Below are positions 37,397 to 44,785 of a stretch of DNA of 46,738 nt, piece by piece (the first letter of the stretch is position 1; each line of letters starts with the position of its first letter). The stretch covers positions 1 through 46,738 of the IMG/VR virus record IMGVR_UViG_3300007770_000024, one strand, 5' to 3'. Source of the stretch: a virus. The notes under the pieces are model-generated. The model was not told the origin of the DNA. It ran no database searches and saw nothing but the letters and a program-made list of their open reading frames with translations. A program made the translations under genes and the position numbers.

Positions 37397-37942
37397 ATGT
37401 TATTAGGACTTGATGTATCCACTTCAATAACCGGAGCAACCGTTATTAACAGTGACGGCGAACTTGTGTTTTGTGAAGCTTGGAGGACAGATAAAAAAGA
37501 CTTATCTTTTTTCGATAAGCTAGAAAGAATAAAGAAGAGAATAGAGGGGATAAAAAAACTCTATAAAATCAAACAGGTTTATATTGAAGAGCCTTTGATG
37601 GGTTTTAAGTCAGGGTTCTCTTCAGCACAAACAATTGCAAAGCTTCAGCGCTTCAACGGCGCAGTTTCTTGGATTTGCAAAGAAACCTTCAGAAGAGAGC
37701 CAATTCACATCCGAGCCTCTAGTGCTCGCAAGCATTGTGGAATAAAGGTCGAGAAAGGAAAAAAAGCAAAAGACGTTGTTTTAAATTTTCTTCTTGACAG
37801 CGAGCCTAGTTTTGAGATATCATATACCAAATATGGTAATCCGGCCAAAGGCTCATACGATATGGCCGATAGTATTGTGATTGCAAGGGCAGGCTTTAAA
37901 CTTTGGAAAGAGAAAAACTCCAACTACTCTCAAACATATTAG
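37397..37942 (+). CDS. RuvC-like Holliday junction resolvase (RNase H fold)
   Basis: A 181-residue crossover-junction nuclease of the RuvC/RNase H superfamily that would resolve branched DNA during replication and packaging. The first strand carries LGLDVSTSITG with acidic residue D6. E64-E65 in YIEEP is the second acid, and D155/D158 in SYDMADSIVIA supply the last metal ligands, all in the expected order and spacing. Length matches RuvC (about 170 residues). It is functionally analogous to T4 endonuclease VII but of a different family. It overlaps the primase gene by 40 bases. A strong -10 element precedes it. Confidence 0.85.
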   Translation: MLLGLDVSTSITGATVINSDGELVFCEAWRTDKKDLSFFDKLERIKKRIEGIKKLYKIKQVYIEEPLMGFKSGFSSAQTIAKLQRFNGAVSWICKETFRREPIHIRASSARKHCGIKVEKGKKAKDVVLNFLLDSEPSFEISYTKYGNPAKGSYDMADSIVIARAGFKLWKEKNSNYSQTY

Positions 37943-38838
37943 GTCGATCTTATAGGACCAACGACGAACACCTATATTCGTGTCCTTTCTGTAAACACCA
38001 CAAAAGAAAACTCTCAGTTAACTTGTCCAAAAATGTCTTTAAGTGTTGGATTTGTGAAGAAACTGGAAGCCCCGGCAAGCTGGTCTTCAAGTTCGGCACA
38101 AGCCCTCAGAGAGAAGAGTGGAAACGCCTCTCAGGTCAGGTCGATATTTCAGAGTTCGACAATCTCTTTCAAGGGTCAGAAATCGTCGATAATTGCCAAA
38201 AAATCAACCTCCCTAAAGAGTTTGTCTCTCTTGCGAACAGTGACCTTCCCCTAAGTGCAAAGCCTGCTTTAAAATACCTTAAAAAGCGAAATATTACAAA
38301 AGGGGATATTTTAAAGTGGAAGATTGGATTTTGCTCTTCTGGAGATTATAAAGGTCGCGTTATATTCCCCTCCTTTAACAGTGACGGATATTGCAACTAC
38401 TTTGTTGCGAGATCATATAATAGTAGAGAATGGATGAAATATAAGAACCCACCGGCCTCAAAAAGTGATATTGTTTTTAATGAGTTGTATGTTGACTTTG
38501 ATGAGGATCTTATTTTGGTCGAGGGAGTATTTGATGCGATTGTTGCAGGAAACGCCATTCCATTGCTGGGATCTTCGATGAAGGTTAAGTCTCCTTTGTT
38601 CTCACTTTTGATTGATTATCCAAAAGAAATATTTATTGCCCTAGATCACGACGCTGAGAAGAAGGCTTCGAGAATGATAAACCTTCTAAAGAGGTACAAC
38701 CGGACAGTCTATAAAATAGACACCTCAGACATTGAAGATGTTGGTTCGATATCAAAAGAAGAATTCTTAGAGAGAAAAGAACAGGCCATACCGATGACAG
38801 AAGACAACCTGATTCTTCAAAAACTCTCAGGAATATAA
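37903..38838 (+). CDS. DNA primase (zinc-finger plus TOPRIM)
   Basis: A 311-residue primase that would make RNA primers at the replication fork, analogous to T4 gp61. The N-terminus has a CHC2-like zinc finger: C27/C30 in CPFC, H32-H33 and C48/C51 in CWIC. The TOPRIM part has E207 in LILVEGVFDAI and the acidic D248-H-D250 in IALDHD, as in DnaG. The length is short for DnaG and fits a phage primase without a helicase-binding domain. The only plausible start is the TTG at 37903, within the resolvase gene, because no ATG precedes the zinc finger. The helicase gene is not in this window. Confidence 0.85.
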   Translation: MEREKLQLLSNILGRSYRTNDEHLYSCPFCKHHKRKLSVNLSKNVFKCWICEETGSPGKLVFKFGTSPQREEWKRLSGQVDISEFDNLFQGSEIVDNCQKINLPKEFVSLANSDLPLSAKPALKYLKKRNITKGDILKWKIGFCSSGDYKGRVIFPSFNSDGYCNYFVARSYNSREWMKYKNPPASKSDIVFNELYVDFDEDLILVEGVFDAIVAGNAIPLLGSSMKVKSPLFSLLIDYPKEIFIALDHDAEKKASRMINLLKRYNRTVYKIDTSDIEDVGSISKEEFLERKEQAIPMTEDNLILQKLSGI

Positions 38839-38846
38839 AAAAATGT

Positions 38847-38880
38847 TTGACAAGTTGAATTGATATGGTATAATAGAGCT
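38847..38880 (+). promoter_or_regulatory. Strong sigma-70-type promoter, probably leaderless mRNA start
   Basis: A perfect -35 TTGACA (38847-38852), a 16-base spacer and a perfect TATAAT (38869-38874) with an extended TGG before it. The expected transcription start is about 38881, which is the A of the nuclease ATG, so the mRNA would have almost no leader. The 12 bases TATGGTATAATA (38864-38875) also occur upstream of the resolvase gene. This is the best promoter in the window. Confidence 0.75.
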
Positions 38881-41800
38881 ATGAAATTTGTTCACATTGC
38901 AGATACACATATTAAAAATCTAAAGTTTCACACTGAATACCGTAGTGTTTTCAACCACTTGTATGAAGCTCTCAAAGAAGAGAATCCCGACTACATAGTC
39001 CATTGTGGGGACTTGGCACACACAAAGACACAAATCTCTCCAGAGTTTGTAGAGATGTGCGCCAACTTTCTAAACAGTTTAGCAGACATTGCTCCAACTT
39101 ATGTAATTCTCGGCAACCATGATGGAAATTTGCGTAATGCAAAGAGGCAAGATGCTATTACCCCCGTCGTTCAAGCCCTCGACCATCCAGATCTCCATTT
39201 ATTAAAGAATTCCGGAGAGGTCAAGCTAAGAGATAATTTCACCTTAAATGTGTTGTCTATTTTTGACGAAGAAAACTGGGAAGAACCTTCGGATAAAGAC
39301 AATATTAATATTGCCATGTATCACGGAGCAATAAGTAATTGCCAGACGGACACCGGCTGGGTCCTTGAGCACGGCGATCATAGCGTGTCAGTCTTTAATG
39401 ACTTTGATTATGCTTTTTTGGGAGACATTCACAAAACCAACCAAGCTCTTGATAAGAAAGGGAAAATTCGTTATGCCGGATCAACGGTACAACAGAATCA
39501 CGGCGAGACAAATGATAAGGGTTTTTTGATCTGGGAGATCGAAGATAAAAATAAGTATACCTGCCGCCACGTCGAGCTAAAGAATCCCAAGCCATTTATC
39601 ACGGTAGAACTGACCCCAACAGGGAAGATACCCAGCAAGGCAGAGGTTTCTCCCGGCGCCCGAATTAGGTTGGTGTCCAACAATAACCTCTCAGTCGATG
39701 TTCTTCGAAGAGCAGTTGATGTTGCTAAGAGTCGTTTTAAACCAGAAACGGTGACTTTTCTAAATAGAGCAATTGGAGAGAGGGGAGAGATCGACGAACT
39801 TTCCGATGACCTAATCAACGAGGACCTTAGAGATCCTGCAATTCAAGAAGAGTTGATGGAAGAATACCTCAAAGACTATCAGGCCGACAGCAGCACGATG
39901 GACAAGGTGTATGCTCTGAATAGAAAGTTCAATACTGTAATTGAAGAGAAGGAAGAAGTTGGAAGAAACATTAACTGGAAACTAGACTCGATAGAGTGGG
40001 ACAATCTGTTTAATTATGGAGAGGAAAACAGTATTAATTTCAATAAGTTAAGCGGCATTGTTGGTATTTTTGGAAAGAACTTCTCTGGCAAGTCTTCCAT
40101 CATAGACAGTCTTCTTTTCACTCTCTACAATTCTACGTCGAAGAACGAAAGAAAGAACTTAAACATAATCAATCAGAATAAGACCAACGGCAGAGGAAAG
40201 GTCAATATTACGATTGGCAGCAAGCAGTATACTGTCGAAAGAACTTCTGATAAATACGTTAAAAAGCTAAAGGGCGAAGAGACGATGGAGGCAAAAACAG
40301 ATGTAGAATTCAACTGTTATAGTCCGGTCCTAGACGATACGCAAAGTCTAAACGAGATATCGAGAAACGAGACAGACAAGTCTATTCGCAAGCTATTCGG
40401 CACAATGGACGACTTTCTCTTAACGTCCATGTCTTCTCAGTTAGACTCTCTAGCTTTTATCAACGAGGGTTCAACAAAGCGAAAAGAGATATTAGCAAAG
40501 TTTCTTGACTTGGAGATTTTTGATAAGAAGTTTAAACTTGCAAAGGATGAGGCTTCGGATCTGCGCGGAGCCCTAAAAAGATTAGAGGGCCGAGAGTTTA
40601 CAGATGAAATCTTTGAAGCAGAGAAAGAAATTATTTTTAATGAAAGGGATACGAGAGAGCACAAAGAAGAGTGTGATCTTTTTAGAAAAGAGATTCTAGA
40701 AGATGAGCAAGCTCTGGCAGAGCTAAATGAAACTATTGATGCAATTCCAACAGAACTTATTGATATTGATGCGGTTTTGTTGCGGCTTAAAACTCTGGAG
40801 AGAGAATACTCAGACAGGCTGAACGAGGAAAAGACTCTCACCGGCACACTACAAGCCAAAGAAGAGTTGATTGGGAAAATAGCCTCATTCTTGTCTTCTT
40901 TTGACGCTGATGATGTTCGCGAGAAGCAAGACCTTATCGAGAACAAGCAGGAAGAACTTAAGTTTATTCAGAACGAGATCAAACAACACGAAACAATGAT
41001 AGGGGTTCAAGAGAATAAAACTCGCTTATTGCAAGAGGTTCCTTGCGGCACAGAGTTTTCACATTGCAAGTTTATTAAAGATGCCTATGAAGCGGTTGAT
41101 TTGCTCTCGCTTGTAGAGGGCAAGAGAAGTGATTGTGCAGAGAAAGAAACAAAGATTAATAATGAAATCAATGACTTAGAGCCTGAAAAGGTCATTGAAC
41201 ACCTCAATAAATATGAAGAATTGATGGGCAAGAGATCAAAGCTTTCGTCAGAGATCACCCAAACAAAGCTTCAGATCGAGACCAACAAGAATGAATATAA
41301 CAATCTCTTAAAGAATATCGATAACTTGAAAGAGAAGCAGGAGCTTTATGGAAAGAATAAAGAGGCCATCGAAAACAAAGGCGGCTTTATTAAGAAACAA
41401 AAGAAAATAAAACAAGACCTGCAAGCGAAGGAAGATAAGCTACAGGTTTGTGAGAATGAAATGTTGGAACTCTACAAGTCTCACGGATCTGCAGAGCAAA
41501 AGCTTGAACACTTGAAAGAACAACAACAAGAGCTTGTTGATTTGCGAGAAGAATACGCAGCCTACGACCTGTTCATGAGATGTATGCATTCAGGCGGAAT
41601 TTCGTATGATATTATTAAGAAAAAGCTGCCTATAATCAACGAAGAAATCGCAAAGGTACTTGCAACTGTTGTTAATTTTGAAGTATTTCTGGATGATGAT
41701 GGAAAAAGATTGAATATGTTTATCAAGCATCCAAAATATGACCCGCGACCACTTGCAATGGGCTCGGGGGCGGAAAAAACAATTGCCGCAATGGCAATTA

Positions 41801-42033
41801 GATTAGCGCTTCTTTCGGTGTCTAGCCTGCCGAAAAGTGATATTTTCATACTTGATGAACCCGGTACAGCGCTTGATGAAGAAAATATGGAAGGATTTGT
41901 TCGTATTTTAGAACTAATTAAATCATACTTCAAGACTGTTCTTCTCGTTTCTCACTTAGACAGTCTTAAAGATTGTGTTGATATGCAGATATCAATTGAA
42001 GAGCGAGAGGGTTATGCTCATGTTGAAATTTAA
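38881..42033 (+). CDS. Fused SbcD-SbcC (gp47-gp46) recombination nuclease/ATPase
   Basis: A 1050-residue single chain combining both subunits of the Mre11-Rad50 type nuclease. Residues 1-about 260 are the SbcD/gp47 phosphoesterase: HIADTHIK (D8, H10), VHCGDLAHT, LGNHDGN, MYHGA and FLGDIHK are the metal-binding motifs in order. After a linker near 335-370, SbcC begins with Walker A GKNFSGKSS (398-406). A long coiled coil (about 500-900) carries C722 and C729 as a possible hook. The signature GSGAEK (961-966) and Walker B FILDEP (D992, E993) complete the ATPase. In T4 these are two genes. I chose ATG 38881; the TTG at 38860 lies within the promoter. It would resect DNA ends for recombination-dependent replication. 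Confidence 0.9.
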   Translation: MKFVHIADTHIKNLKFHTEYRSVFNHLYEALKEENPDYIVHCGDLAHTKTQISPEFVEMCANFLNSLADIAPTYVILGNHDGNLRNAKRQDAITPVVQALDHPDLHLLKNSGEVKLRDNFTLNVLSIFDEENWEEPSDKDNINIAMYHGAISNCQTDTGWVLEHGDHSVSVFNDFDYAFLGDIHKTNQALDKKGKIRYAGSTVQQNHGETNDKGFLIWEIEDKNKYTCRHVELKNPKPFITVELTPTGKIPSKAEVSPGARIRLVSNNNLSVDVLRRAVDVAKSRFKPETVTFLNRAIGERGEIDELSDDLINEDLRDPAIQEELMEEYLKDYQADSSTMDKVYALNRKFNTVIEEKEEVGRNINWKLDSIEWDNLFNYGEENSINFNKLSGIVGIFGKNFSGKSSIIDSLLFTLYNSTSKNERKNLNIINQNKTNGRGKVNITIGSKQYTVERTSDKYVKKLKGEETMEAKTDVEFNCYSPVLDDTQSLNEISRNETDKSIRKLFGTMDDFLLTSMSSQLDSLAFINEGSTKRKEILAKFLDLEIFDKKFKLAKDEASDLRGALKRLEGREFTDEIFEAEKEIIFNERDTREHKEECDLFRKEILEDEQALAELNETIDAIPTELIDIDAVLLRLKTLEREYSDRLNEEKTLTGTLQAKEELIGKIASFLSSFDADDVREKQDLIENKQEELKFIQNEIKQHETMIGVQENKTRLLQEVPCGTEFSHCKFIKDAYEAVDLLSLVEGKRSDCAEKETKINNEINDLEPEKVIEHLNKYEELMGKRSKLSSEITQTKLQIETNKNEYNNLLKNIDNLKEKQELYGKNKEAIENKGGFIKKQKKIKQDLQAKEDKLQVCENEMLELYKSHGSAEQKLEHLKEQQQELVDLREEYAAYDLFMRCMHSGGISYDIIKKKLPIINEEIAKVLATVVNFEVFLDDDGKRLNMFIKHPKYDPRPLAMGSGAEKTIAAMAIRLALLSVSSLPKSDIFILDEPGTALDEENMEGFVRILELIKSYFKTVLLVSHLDSLKDCVDMQISIEEREGYAHVEI

Positions 42034-42658
42034 AATATGGATGATGCAGAAGTTTTATCGTGTGGGTTTGTTTTGGTGGAAGTGGTGGTCAAGACTTTAC
42101 CGCTGGCTGTTCCATCGCAAATACTATTCACTACCACTTGAAGAGAACTTAAGGCCAAGTCAGGTGCAAAACAAGTTAAACTTAATTAAATGGACAAAAG
42201 ACGGCACAAAAGAGCTTTGGGATTCGTGTGGAAGTCCGCACTGGGTCCAACATGTTATTGATGAAATAGACAGCGGCGCACGTCAACCGAAAGGCGCGCT
42301 AGATTGTGATGACTTTACAAGCTGGGCAGTTCATGTAGTTGGTAAAAAATATGAACCTAGAATATTTTCATTTACTTGGGTTGGAAAAACTTTGGATCCG
42401 TATGGAAAAGAGAAGAAAGAGATTAGAGGTCATGCAATGTGTCTCTTGAAGGACAAACAGAGAGTTCGAGACTCTACAGCCAAGATGTTTCACATTGGCA
42501 ACTGGGGAAAGTCGGAACCCCGTTTAAACCTGAGAAACCTTTGCAGGGACATTTTACAAAACACTGACGCCGATCAAGCAATTGGCTGGGCGTTAATGGA
42601 CAAAGATTTAAATCTTTTAGAATACGGGACAGGAATCCCCGACATTGATATAAGATAA
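42020..42658 (+). CDS. Transglutaminase/NlpC-like cysteine protein with Trp-rich N-terminus
   Basis: A protein of about 212 residues. C96 in GALDCDDFTSWAVH and H138 in RGHAMC form a Cys-His pair typical of transglutaminase-like or papain-like hydrolases, with GNWG later as a possible third position. The first 35 residues are exceptionally Trp-rich and basic (WMMQKFYRVGLFWWKWWSRL), suggesting attachment to a membrane surface. ATGs at 42014 and 42020 are both possible; GAGAGG at 42005-42010 suits 42020 better. The gene overlaps the nuclease stop by 14 bases. It could be a peptidase or amidase acting on the cell wall or a host protein; the true substrate is unknown. Confidence 0.6.
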   Translation: MLKFKIWMMQKFYRVGLFWWKWWSRLYRWLFHRKYYSLPLEENLRPSQVQNKLNLIKWTKDGTKELWDSCGSPHWVQHVIDEIDSGARQPKGALDCDDFTSWAVHVVGKKYEPRIFSFTWVGKTLDPYGKEKKEIRGHAMCLLKDKQRVRDSTAKMFHIGNWGKSEPRLNLRNLCRDILQNTDADQAIGWALMDKDLNLLEYGTGIPDIDIR

Positions 42659-42662
42659 GAAG

Positions 42663-42872
42663 ATGCCAGTTTATGAATTTATGTGTATGGTTTGCGACCA
42701 CAGGTTTGACAAACTTCAAGGATATGATGTCGAAAACCCTCAGTGCGTGATTGAGAATTGCACTGGCGATACTGTCAAACTTATTTCTGCCCCAAGTTTT
42801 GTTTTAAAAGGCGGCGGCTGGTATAAGGACAGCTATTCAAAAAACCCTTCCAAAACAAAAACTTCTGACTAA
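42663..42872 (+). CDS. FmdB-family zinc-ribbon protein (second copy)
   Basis: A 69-residue protein typical of the FmdB zinc-ribbon family. MPVYEFMCMVCDHRF supplies the first CxxC (C8/C11), C28 and C33 the second pair, and the ending ISAPSFVLKGGGWYKDSYSK is the family's characteristic tail. The gene starts four bases after the upstream stop. The copy at 1616 shares the N-terminal ribbon but not this tail. The function of the family is unresolved. Its place next to the lysis genes gives no further hint. Confidence 0.85.
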   Translation: MPVYEFMCMVCDHRFDKLQGYDVENPQCVIENCTGDTVKLISAPSFVLKGGGWYKDSYSKNPSKTKTSD

Positions 42873-42884
42873 TTATTAGCAATT

Positions 42885-42890
42885 AGGAGA
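42885..42890 (+). promoter_or_regulatory. Ribosome binding site for holin-like gene
   Basis: AGGAGA lies 6 bases before the ATG at 42897, one of the best Shine-Dalgarno sites in the window. It supports the start of this small gene and suggests strong translation. Confidence 0.7.
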
Positions 42891-42896
42891 AATATT

Positions 42897-43094
42897 ATGA
42901 AACACACCTTAGACTCACTTTTAGAGAGACTTTTGTCGAGAAAGTTGATGGTTTGGTTAACAGCAACGGGGCTCATGTTGACAAACACCGTCCCGCTTCA
43001 ATCTAGTGATTGGGTTGCCATTTCACTGGCATACATTGGCATTGAAGGTCTTGCAGATATTGCTACTCGCTGGCGTCACGGACACGGGAATTAA
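42897..43094 (+). CDS. Small membrane protein, candidate holin
   Basis: A 65-residue protein with two hydrophobic segments: residues about 17-33 (LMVWLTATGLMLTN) and about 39-55 (WVAISLAYIGIEGLADI), separated by a short polar turn, with a basic C-terminus RWRHGHGN. Two membrane helices with charged ends next to an endolysin gene is the usual arrangement of a class II holin. The predicted N-terminal charge is mixed. The strong ribosome site and the position 4 bases before the M15 endolysin favour a holin. A small membrane protein with another role cannot be excluded because holins share no motif. Confidence 0.6.
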   Translation: MKHTLDSLLERLLSRKLMVWLTATGLMLTNTVPLQSSDWVAISLAYIGIEGLADIATRWRHGHGN

Positions 43095-43098
43095 GAAA

Positions 43099-43512
43099 TT
43101 GAATATACCTCTTTCAAAAAACTTTAAGAAGTCCGAATTTACGTGTAGAGATGGCACAGAAGTACCCCCAGAGCTTATGGACAATTTAAGAGAGTTGGTC
43201 CAAAATCTTCAGATTATTAGAGACCACATTGGCAAACCAATTCATGTTATATCGGGATATCGAACTCCCAAGTATAATAGAAGAATTGGTGGCGCTCGAA
43301 AATCTCAACATATGAAAGCCAAAGCGGCTGATATTAGAATAAAGGGGATGTCGCCTAAAGAAATTAGAGAAATTGTGGTAACATTGATTAAAGAGGGCAA
43401 AATAAAGAAAGGGGGCGTCGGCCTCTATAAAACTTTTGTCCACTACGATGTGCGCGGCAGAAACACTCGCTGGTCAGGTAAGGGTGTAAAAGATGCCAAG
43501 GAGAAAAAATGA
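43099..43512 (+). CDS. M15-family endolysin (D-Ala-D-Ala / L-Ala-D-Glu peptidase type)
   Basis: A 137-residue zinc peptidase of the M15 family that cleaves peptide bonds in peptidoglycan. NIPLSKNFKKSEFTCRDG at the N-terminus and HVISGYRTPKYNRRIGG match the family. The zinc ligands are H71 and D78 (H-x6-D in SQHMKAKAADI) and H115 in FVHYDVRG. The TTG at 43099 matches the family's usual N-terminus; a GTG at 43006 would add 31 residues read mostly out of the holin-like gene. No signal peptide is visible, so export would depend on a holin. The stop overlaps the next start as ATGA. Confidence 0.85.
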   Translation: MNIPLSKNFKKSEFTCRDGTEVPPELMDNLRELVQNLQIIRDHIGKPIHVISGYRTPKYNRRIGGARKSQHMKAKAADIRIKGMSPKEIREIVVTLIKEGKIKKGGVGLYKTFVHYDVRGRNTRWSGKGVKDAKEKK

Positions 43513-43985
43513 AATTTACAATACTTGCTCTTGTTTGCTTGTTTGCCCTTCCGGCACAGGCAGCGTTAACGCTGGAAAACGAAGTTCTTAGCGCCAGACA
43601 GGTAAGCACTATAAAGGGTTTTATTTACGAGGCTTACCGCGCTCAAGATAAAAAAGAACAAAAGAAAATACTACAATCAATCGCTGCCTCTCTTGAGTGG
43701 GTAGAGCAAGCCCACAAATCCAAAAAAAAACATGAGGTTCTGCGCCTCACTCCAAATCCAAAGACAACCCCGCTCATAATCGCTGTAACCTATATTGTTC
43801 AAATGATAAATGACCCTCAATATAGTCACAACCCCCACATAAAAGAGCATTATCTACAGCTTTGGACAGATAGAGGCTCCCGCCTTCGCATCGTCTCCAG
43901 AACAAAAAAAGGTAAAAAAGTTTATTCAGCACTTTTAATAACAGAAAAGAAGGAAATTAAAAAGAATGAAAATAACAAAAAGTAG
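43509..43985 (+). CDS. Secreted periplasmic protein, unknown function
   Basis: A 158-residue protein with a clear Sec signal peptide: FTILALVCLFALPAQA, with cleavage likely after residue 18 or 19 (AQA-A). The mature part is basic and helical, without cysteine and without a membrane segment. ATGA coupling to the endolysin stop places it in the lysis cassette. It could be a periplasmic part of lysis or superinfection exclusion. I find no known domain, and it overlaps the next gene by 20 bases. Confidence 0.7.
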   Translation: MKFTILALVCLFALPAQAALTLENEVLSARQVSTIKGFIYEAYRAQDKKEQKKILQSIAASLEWVEQAHKSKKKHEVLRLTPNPKTTPLIIAVTYIVQMINDPQYSHNPHIKEHYLQLWTDRGSRLRIVSRTKKGKKVYSALLITEKKEIKKNENNKK

Positions 43986-44373
43986 GCTTAAAGAAATTAT
44001 CCAAGAAGAACTTCATAGAGACTTGTTACAAGAGTCGGAAGGCTGGTTTGATTGGAAAGAGGTTGAGAAAGTCCTTGCAGAGCGCGACGAAGCAGGGGAG
44101 GTAACAAGAGATTTAGTCGAAGTCCTTCAGGAAATGGGCTATACCATCGGAACCTACTACCCAGAATCAATGAACAAATACGATATGGAGTCAATGGACT
44201 TTTTCTACGATGTTATTGGCAACTATGAAGATGAGTTGGGACCTTATAGGGGTGATTATCCCGATATGGATGAAAATGAAATGGCAGAGATATTGGCCGA
44301 GTCAACTCAAGAGGCTCTTGATAAAGAAGAGGAATATTATAAATCAAACCTCGAATATGACGACGAGCGGTAA
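43966..44373 (+). CDS. Acidic protein with N-terminal ITKSRLKEIIQEEL motif
   Basis: A 135-residue acidic protein. Its N-terminus, MKITKSRLKEIIQEEL, is a short amphipathic helix of a type that I recall at the start of many otherwise unrelated phage proteins. The rest is rich in Glu and Asp with aromatic residues and has no cysteine, signal peptide or membrane helix. It starts inside the preceding gene and stops 7 bases before the next ATG. The short N-terminal helix might target the protein to a phage structure, by analogy with T4 capsid-targeting sequences. This is inference only. Confidence 0.6.
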   Translation: MKITKSRLKEIIQEELHRDLLQESEGWFDWKEVEKVLAERDEAGEVTRDLVEVLQEMGYTIGTYYPESMNKYDMESMDFFYDVIGNYEDELGPYRGDYPDMDENEMAEILAESTQEALDKEEEYYKSNLEYDDER

Positions 44374-44380
44374 GGTTAAT

Positions 44381-44785
44381 ATGCTTACTTTCTTAACCAT
44401 AAAGACGTTTCTTAAAAAAACGTGGACTTGGCTTAAGCACAACTGGAAAGCCCCGCTGGTTATTGTTTATACTATTGTTCTTTGGGTTATTTTCCGTCGA
44501 GGAGACGAGGCAAGAAAGGTTCTCGAAACGAGAGTGGAGAGCTATAAGTCTCAGATCGACGCAATCAACAGCGCTCACGCTGAAGAAATCAAGAAAAGAG
44601 ATCAAATTCTTGAACAATATACAAGCATCATAGAGGGTCTTGAGAAAGAATATGCCGAGGATAGAAAAGAACTTGACAATAAAAAGAAAAAAGAAGTGAA
44701 AAAGATCGTTGAAAAGTATTATAATAAACCTGACGAGTTGGCGCGTGAACTTGCTGACAAGTTTAACTTTGAGTATAAAGAATGA
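44381..44785 (+). CDS. Single-pass membrane protein with coiled coil, spanin-like
   Basis: A 134-residue protein with a hydrophobic segment near residues 24-39 (APLVIVYTIVLWVIF) and then a long charged coiled coil (ARKVLETRVESYKSQIDA onward). This topology, N-terminus in the cytoplasm and coil in the periplasm, is that of an inner-membrane spanin. I use the ATG at 44381 because AAGG lies just upstream and after the previous stop; an earlier in-frame start would read through an antifold of the preceding gene. It is coupled to the next gene by ATGA. No outer-membrane partner with a lipobox was found, so the spanin label is tentative. Confidence 0.55.
   Translation: MLTFLTIKTFLKKTWTWLKHNWKAPLVIVYTIVLWVIFRRGDEARKVLETRVESYKSQIDAINSAHAEEIKKRDQILEQYTSIIEGLEKEYAEDRKELDNKKKKEVKKIVEKYYNKPDELARELADKFNFEYKE

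Noticed and set aside
42663-42872. A CRISPR array, tRNA or insertion sequence anywhere in the window
   Set aside because: No regularly spaced repeats, cloverleaf with CCA-type acceptor or transposase motif was seen by eye in the gaps or genes.
43006-43098. GTG start for the endolysin at 43006
   Set aside because: It would add 31 residues read out of frame through the holin-like gene, while the family's usual N-terminus begins at the TTG at 43099.
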